Assembly (NCBI GenBank): GCA_958296075.1 | Contig: CATQHW010000003.1 | Coordinates: 620,001-684,000, forward strand | Length of the DNA stretch: 64,000 nt | Reading direction: 5' to 3' | Source: an uncultured Spirochaetia bacterium | GTDB lineage: Bacteria > Spirochaetota > Spirochaetia > SZUA-6 > Bin103 | Part shown: positions 59,525 to 64,000 of the stretch, in pieces | Numbering within the stretch: position 1 is the stretch's first letter | How the letters are laid out: each line of letters starts with the position of its first letter | The notes under the pieces: model-generated | The model's database searches: none | Told to the model about the DNA's origin: nothing | Seen by the model: only the letters and a program-made list of their open reading frames with translations | Position numbers and translations under genes: made by a program

Positions 59525-62323
59525 ATGCCGCCCAGCGCGCACGTCAAACTCCGTGCCGTCGCCCTCGTCCTCGCCGCCGGCGCGGCGCAGCCGGCCCTGC
59601 TCGGCGCCGAACGCTACCGATTCGACCTGACCTACGACCCCGGCGCGGCGGTCGTCGCCGGCACGCAGGTCATTTCCTTCACTCGCCACGAGGTGGCGGA
59701 CGGAGCGGTGCTGGCGTTGTTCAATAACCTCGGCGCCGTCCCCAACCCGTACGACAACCCGTTGATGGAAGACTGGCAGTACCAGTCCGGGTTCGAGTCG
59801 GGCTACACCGAGATCGACGGCATCGTCGATGCGGCCGGCGATGAGATCGAGTACCAGGAATTCACGCCGCCGGTGCGCCGGCGTCTGCTCACCTACCCGG
59901 TACCGCGGTTGGCGGTGCGGCTGCGGCTTCCCGAGCGCGATCGCTACCGGCTTACGGTCGCATTTCGCACGCACCTGCCGGCCCGGCGCGCACCCGATCT
60001 CACCAGCCGCGACGGCGTGTTCGTGCAACGCTTCGGCTGGTATCCACGCCTCTACCCCGACCCGGCGGCCTCCACGCTGCCGCCCATGGATGGCTATCGC
60101 GTCCGCATCGTGGTGCCGCGCGGCTACCGGGTCATCTCGCACGCGGAGGAGCGCACCGCGACGGCGGACGGTACCGCATACGTGATTGAGAGGCGCGGAT
60201 CGGCCGCCGCGGTCCCCCTGGTCATCGCCGCGGAGGACCGCTGGCAGGCGCTGGCGGCCTCGTCCGCCGGCCACCGCGTTCGCGTGTTCCATCGCGCCGG
60301 CTACGAACGCCAAGCGCGCAAGCTGGCCGGCTACGCGGCCGATGTCCTCGACCATTACGCCGCGCGGCTCGGCGCGCTTGACTACCGGCAGGTCACCATT
60401 GTGGAAGGGGTGCGGCCGGGGCTGTGGGGCTTGGCGAGCGACGGCTTGGTGATGCTCGGCGGCGGCGCGTTCGACGCCGACGTACCGTTCCGGGAGCTCG
60501 GGGACCGGGTGCTGGAGTTCCTGGTCGCGCATGAAATCGCCCACTTCTACTTCGGCGTCGGCACCGCCGTGGACTTCATCGGCGACAACTGGCTCAGCGA
60601 ATCGCTCGCGCAGTACGTGGCGGCCGACTACCTGGAACGGAAGTACGGCGCCGCCGACAACCTGTTTCCGAGAGATGCCGCCCCGTTGGCTCGCATCGCC
60701 GGCTCCGTGCTGCCGTACGCGAGCGCGCGCGGCTGGCTGATGGAAGGGTTCCGGGCTCTGCGCGCCTCGGGCTTCGACGTTCCCGTGGTCACCGACCGCG
60801 ACGAGGAGCGCAATCAGAACGGTCTGGCGGCGGTGATCTACGCCAAGGGAGCCCTGGCCGTTCGCCAACTCGCAACGGAGATGGGCAAACCGGCCTTCGA
60901 CGCGGCCCTCGCCGACTACGCCCGCCGCTTCCGCTACCGGTTTGCCGATACCGAGCGCTTCCTTGCGCTCCTGGAGCGCCATCGTCCGGGAATGGCTCGC
61001 GCCGGCGAACGGGTGTTGCGCGCCACGCGGTACCCCGACTACGGCGTGGTCGGGGTGACGCACGAACGGGGCGTGTCGCGCGTGGCGATCCGCGACTACG
61101 CGGACAGCGGTCTGGCCGCCCCGGTCCGCGTGGTGTTGGAGGGCGGCGCCGCCGCCGGAGAGCGGGTGCGCACGTTCACGGTGCGCGGCGCCGAGGTCCT
61201 GGAAGTGGCGGGCTTCGTACGCGCGGTGGAGATCGATCCCGATTGGTACACGCTCGACACCGACCGGAAGAACAACCACTACCCGCGCAAGCTGAGCCGG
61301 CTGATGCGGCAGCACAGCCCGCATGAGGCCGATCTGATCGGTCTCGATCTCCGGGTGCTGGAGGCGTCGCCGGAAGCGATCGGCGTGGGCGCCGGGTTGG
61401 GGTACTGGTCGACCGGGACGGTCTCCTACGCGCTGGCCGCCGGCGTTGCCGCGCGGATCGCGCCGCCGCTGCCGGTGGAGCCGGGCGCGTACGCGTCGGC
61501 CGTTCTCTCGCTGCCGGGGTCCGCCCGCTTCGACGCCGGATTCCTCTGGTACCGGGGGGAAGACTGGAGCGGCTCGCTCCGCTATCGCCGGCCGCTGTGG
61601 AGACCCGTGGAGTTGGGTACCCGCCCCGTCTACCACAGCGGCGCGCTGGCGTTCGCAGCCGGGCTGCGGATCGATCAGCGGGTCGCCCTGCAGCCGTGGG
61701 TCGGGCTCGATTCCTCCGGGCTGCGGCATGGCGTCCCGCACGTGGCGTCGCTGCGCCAGCGCGCGACCGTACTGCCGGCGAAGGGCGCCTGGGCGCTGCA
61801 ATCGAGCCTTGCGCTGGCCGTGCCGCTTCGCATCGTGCCGCGCGTCTACCTGGTGCCGAGCGCCGACCTGGGCGCGGACTGGCGACTGTTCGGCATCGGC
61901 ACGGCGCAGACCGCCGGCGTGGCCAGCCGCCTGCGCGCCGGCGGCGGCCGCCAGCCGGCCGCCGAGGCTGCGCCGGCCGCCGGCCGGCTCTACGGCAGCA
62001 TGGAGTTGATCGTCCCGTTGATCGGCGGCCGCCGGGACCGGCTGCTGGGCGCGGCGATCCTGCGCAGCGTGTCGGCGTCGCTTTACCTGGAGGCCGAGAA
62101 CCGGTTCGCGGCGTTCGCCGCGCTCGCCGGCGGCCGGGCGTGGGACCTGCACGCGGGCATCGAGCTGAGCGCCGGCATCACCTCGTTCGGCGACCTGCTG
62201 TCGGCGCCGGTCGGCGTGGGGCTCGACGTGCCGCTGCGCACCGCGCACCGGCCGTCGACGTGGCGGGCGTTTCTGTCGATGAACGTTCCGTTGCGGCTCT
62301 ACACCACGCTGCTGGCCGACTGA
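59525..62323 (+). CDS. M1-type metallopeptidase with C-terminal beta-barrel-like domain
   Basis: 932 residues from an ATG with a signal peptide (VALVLAAGAAQPALLGA). Middle part: gluzincin active site LVAHEIAHFYFG (HExxH) with the third ligand Glu in NWLSESLAQY 18-19 residues on, and a helical domain, giving an M1 aminopeptidase-like core. From about residue 620 the chain is beta-rich with alternating polar/aromatic strands (VGAGLGYWSTGTVSYALAAG, AGFLWYRGEDWSGSLRYRR, SASLYLEAENRFAAFAAL) and ends in an aromatic/hydrophobic pattern (PLRLYTTLLAD), as in outer-membrane barrels. It may be a cell-surface peptidase tethered in the outer membrane; the barrel is inference from pattern. Confidence 0.85.
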   Translation: MPPSAHVKLRAVALVLAAGAAQPALLGAERYRFDLTYDPGAAVVAGTQVISFTRHEVADGAVLALFNNLGAVPNPYDNPLMEDWQYQSGFESGYTEIDGIVDAAGDEIEYQEFTPPVRRRLLTYPVPRLAVRLRLPERDRYRLTVAFRTHLPARRAPDLTSRDGVFVQRFGWYPRLYPDPAASTLPPMDGYRVRIVVPRGYRVISHAEERTATADGTAYVIERRGSAAAVPLVIAAEDRWQALAASSAGHRVRVFHRAGYERQARKLAGYAADVLDHYAARLGALDYRQVTIVEGVRPGLWGLASDGLVMLGGGAFDADVPFRELGDRVLEFLVAHEIAHFYFGVGTAVDFIGDNWLSESLAQYVAADYLERKYGAADNLFPRDAAPLARIAGSVLPYASARGWLMEGFRALRASGFDVPVVTDRDEERNQNGLAAVIYAKGALAVRQLATEMGKPAFDAALADYARRFRYRFADTERFLALLERHRPGMARAGERVLRATRYPDYGVVGVTHERGVSRVAIRDYADSGLAAPVRVVLEGGAAAGERVRTFTVRGAEVLEVAGFVRAVEIDPDWYTLDTDRKNNHYPRKLSRLMRQHSPHEADLIGLDLRVLEASPEAIGVGAGLGYWSTGTVSYALAAGVAARIAPPLPVEPGAYASAVLSLPGSARFDAGFLWYRGEDWSGSLRYRRPLWRPVELGTRPVYHSGALAFAAGLRIDQRVALQPWVGLDSSGLRHGVPHVASLRQRATVLPAKGAWALQSSLALAVPLRIVPRVYLVPSADLGADWRLFGIGTAQTAGVASRLRAGGGRQPAAEAAPAAGRLYGSMELIVPLIGGRRDRLLGAAILRSVSASLYLEAENRFAAFAALAGGRAWDLHAGIELSAGITSFGDLLSAPVGVGLDVPLRTAHRPSTWRAFLSMNVPLRLYTTLLAD

Positions 62324-62384
62324 TGGGCGGAGATCCCGCCTGCGCGCGCCGAGTGCTGTATCTCCCGCAGTGTTTCGGACTGGG

Positions 62385-62950
62385 TTATATCGGATCGCCT
62401 GGCAGCTCAGCGGGCTGCTTACGGATGAGCCTCTCCAGTTCCGCGATTCGCGCTTCAGCGGCGCGACGTGCAGCGCCCTCGCGCTCGGCACGGGCGCTCT
62501 CCTGATCGGCGCGGACATGCTCCTCCCGGTGACTCAGCAGGTCCACGCCCGTCGCCGGATCGTGGAACCGCAGCTCGCCACCTCGCTGCGCGCTCAGCGT
62601 CAGCCCCAGCACTTCGCTGCTCAGGGTCAGCACGCCATCCTCTGTCCGCGTTACCGATTGCGCCTCGTACCGGCCCCCGGACAGACGCGCGCCCTTCAGC
62701 TCCGTCCCAAGATACTCCCCCGTCGGGTCGTACTGCCAGTACTCCCTCACCCCTAGCCGCTCGTACACCTCACGCTTCGTTCCCTCATCCTCTCGCCACG
62801 TATTCCGCGACGCCACCTCCAGCACGAAGTCCGGTGCCTTCCCTTCTTCCCACAGCCGGTACGTCAGCCGCCGCTCCTTTCCCGCCCCGAACACTACGAA
62901 CACGTCCGGCGCAATCGAAGCACCCGGATTGCCTTCCTCGTAGTAGATGG
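62385..62950 (-). pseudogene. 5'-truncated Uma2-family (DUF820) nuclease
   Basis: Reads TIYYEEGNPGASIAPDVFVV, then APDFVLEVASRNTW, KREVYERLGVREYWQYDP and a charged helical C-terminus. Uma2 proteins have a PD-(D/E)XK-like core of ~190 residues; the first ~60 residues are absent and the frame runs back out-of-phase into a coiled-coil gene. A GTG at 62903 could still start a shortened product. The fragment probably arose by deletion between two neighbouring genes. Confidence 0.75.
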
Positions 62951-63217
62951 TTCGATACGATCCAGGCGCTCAGTGATTCCGCGCACCTCATTGCGCAGGT
63001 CTCGGTCGGCCGCGCCTTCGATCCGCGCCACGCGGTTATCAACCGCCGCTACGGCTTCGCGCAGGGCGCCGTGTTGGGTCTCCATGCGGTTGGACAGGTT
63101 CTTCGTGTCGGCGCGCAGATCGTCGCGCAGCTTGTCGCGCGTCGCCTTCGCGCTCATCAGCACCGCTACCAGCAACCCGGCGGCCGCAACCAGTAGCTGC
63201 CATCCTTCCACGTTCAT
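62894..63217 (-). CDS. Membrane-anchored coiled-coil protein, 3' end replaced
   Basis: 107 residues. N-terminal membrane helix (WQLLVAAAGLLVAVLMS) and a long coiled coil (RDDLRADTKNLSNRMETQ, AAVDNRVARIEGAADRDL) up to LDRIE at about 62951; the remaining 17 residues are Uma2 coding sequence read out of frame. A second, complete paralogue lies upstream at 63257-63700. Ribosome binding site GGAAGGGG precedes the ATG. Function of the family unknown; possibly an accessory of nuclease or toxin genes. Confidence 0.65.
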   Translation of the reverse strand: MNVEGWQLLVAAAGLLVAVLMSAKATRDKLRDDLRADTKNLSNRMETQHGALREAVAAVDNRVARIEGAADRDLRNEVRGITERLDRIEPSTTRKAIRVLRLRRTCS

Positions 63218-63256
63218 CCTTGCCACCCCTTCCGCCGGCGGCGTGCGCCGGCGGTC

Positions 63257-63700
63257 TCATCCTTCCCGGCGTGCGGCCGGCGGCGGCGGGTCAACGGCCG
63301 GCCGGAACGGATCGGCGGCCGGCGGCGGCTCGATGCGTGTCAGGCGCGTATCCAGGTGCGCTACATCGGATTCCAGGTACGCCACGCGCTCACCCACCGC
63401 CGCGCCGTTGCGGCGTACATCGTCAACGGCGGAAAGCGTCTCCGTGCGCTGTGTCGTCGTCTCCGTTCGTAGCTGTCCTATGGCAGACAGAATCTCCGTG
63501 CGTTGCGTCTCCATGCTGTGACGCAGGTTCTCCGTGTTGGCGTTCGCCTCCCTTCGCTGCCGGTCTTCGCGGGTGTCCGCCTCCCTTCGCCGCCGGTCTT
63601 CGTCTTCGCGCGCTCCCTTGCGCAGCGCTAACAGCAACGCGGCGGCCGTTACCAGCAACGCGACGGCCGCTATGGCTAACTGCCACAATTCCACGTTCAT
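63257..63700 (-). CDS. Membrane-anchored coiled-coil protein
   Basis: 147 residues. Starts MNVELWQLAIAAVALLV, like its neighbour's MNVEGWQLLVAAAGLLV: one membrane helix, then heptad-like charged helix (REDEDRRRREADTREDRQRR, METQRTEILSAIGQLRTE, ERVAYLESDVAHLDTRLTRI) and a Pro-rich tail (EPPPAADPFRPAVDPPPP). Bears the normal end that the truncated paralogue lost. GGAGG precedes the ATG. Tandem paralogues of this kind often sit near nuclease genes such as Uma2, but no function can be assigned. Confidence 0.75.
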   Translation of the reverse strand: MNVELWQLAIAAVALLVTAAALLLALRKGAREDEDRRRREADTREDRQRREANANTENLRHSMETQRTEILSAIGQLRTETTTQRTETLSAVDDVRRNGAAVGERVAYLESDVAHLDTRLTRIEPPPAADPFRPAVDPPPPAARREG

Positions 63701-64000
63701 CACTCCCACCACCTCCGCCGGCGTGTCCCCACCGCGGACCACGACACCAGCACCACAGCGGTGCCGCTGCCGGCAGCGCCGGCACCGCGCGCGGAATCGG
63801 GCCAGCCAACGCCTGTGCACCATAGTGCCGAGCGTCCGGGTAGTGCGCAACTCCAACACCGCACTACTGTCGACCAGATCGGCGACGGCACCTGCACTGC
63901 CCACCCGATGCGCGTCTCGGAAGCACGGTAGACCCTGTGGGACGGACGACCCACCGCGCACATCGCCCATCAGACCTGGGCCTCATCGAAGACCTGGCCC
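63701..64000. other. Non-coding stretch at the window end
   Basis: No gene is supported. A 9-bp inverted repeat (GCGGTGCCG at 63758-63766, CGGCACCGC at 63780-63788) encloses a further CTGCCGGCAG palindrome. It is GC-rich without a T-run, so a structured element rather than a terminator. Confidence 0.4.
63822..63850 (-). promoter_or_regulatory. Putative promoter of the coiled-coil genes
   Basis: Minus strand TTGCGC (63845-63850) and CACTAT (63822-63827) with 17-base spacing, about 120 bases before the ATG at 63700; the inverted repeat at 63758-63788 would lie in the leader. Confidence 0.3.

Noticed and set aside
59159..62518. A 1,119-residue minus-strand frame opposite the peptidases
   Set aside because: Arg/Ala/Gly-rich antisense frame typical of high-GC coding sequence; the plus strand has clear signal peptide and HExxH motifs.

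Overview
The window is GC-rich (roughly 70 % G+C by eye) and densely coded, with most genes in short operons joined by 4-base start/stop overlaps (ATGA, GTGA, TTGA). A lipoprotein signal on a beta-propeller protein and a protease with a C-terminal stretch resembling an outer-membrane beta-barrel point to a diderm bacterium. The set (fused UvrA, GlnRS, GluTR, RsmI/Tgt, TrkAH, MoxR/DUF58/transglutaminase, sugar-acid and oligopeptide catabolism, many toxin and defence fragments) would fit a free-living or sponge/sediment-associated spirochaete-like or similar uncultured lineage. The phylum is inference only. No rRNA, tRNA or CRISPR array was seen.

Layout. 1-4002: 3' part of a giant tandem-duplicated UvrA. 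4016-7279: O-methyltransferase, glnS and creatininase-like genes in one minus-strand operon. 7554-8275: small ORF coupled to a decayed DNA methyltransferase. 8339-9103: SDR. 9308-16983: a four-gene overlapping operon of a degenerate UvrD-like protein, an intact UvrD-like helicase, an Fe-S PD-(D/E)XK nuclease and RecJ, which looks like a three-part AddAB-like end-processing machine. 17.0-20.2 kb: a lower-GC island with a broken P-loop gene and a three-gene operon (putative toxin, MqsA-like antitoxin, KGGVGRT MinD-like ATPase), with a diverged copy of the recJ 3' end at its far side. 20.2-28.2 kb: 2TM protein, rsmI-tgt-16S methyltransferase (FmrO/Rmt-like), trkA-trkH, a tartrate/malate-dehydrogenase-like gene and a minimal diguanylate cyclase.

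28.3-32.2 kb: a second lower-GC island with an operon of an ABC-type ATPase (DUF3696-like), a separate TOPRIM-like protein and a DUF262 protein, a candidate defence system. It is followed by a truncated coiled-coil nuclease gene and a nuclease/winged-helix gene. 33.6-39.5 kb: moxR-DUF58-transglutaminase-propeller operon. 39.5-42.6 kb: thioesterase-hemA and a repeat lipoprotein. 42.7-48.7 kb: sugar-acid type catabolic genes (cupins, Gfo/Idh/MocA, FucU-like, aldo/keto reductase, amidase), with a VapBC pair lying across the lost end of the FucU gene. 48.7-50 kb: Fic protein preceded by a 30-bp-spaced operator-like array. 50.1-54.6 kb: glycosidase-like protein, an RloA/RloB (AbiL-like) pair with frameshifted rloB, and an M23 peptidase. 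55-62.3 kb: oligoendopeptidase F, a secreted 5'-nucleotidase-like protein, an M19 dipeptidase and an M1-like protease with a barrel-like C-terminus, consistent with peptide and nucleotide scavenging. 62.4-63.7 kb: a Uma2 fragment joined to a truncated coiled-coil gene, and an intact paralogue of the latter.

The core genes look vertically inherited. The accessory islands share lower GC, broken genes and defence or toxin-antitoxin content. Several first-of-operon genes have a -10-like hexamer only 6-9 bases before the start codon, suggesting leaderless mRNAs.
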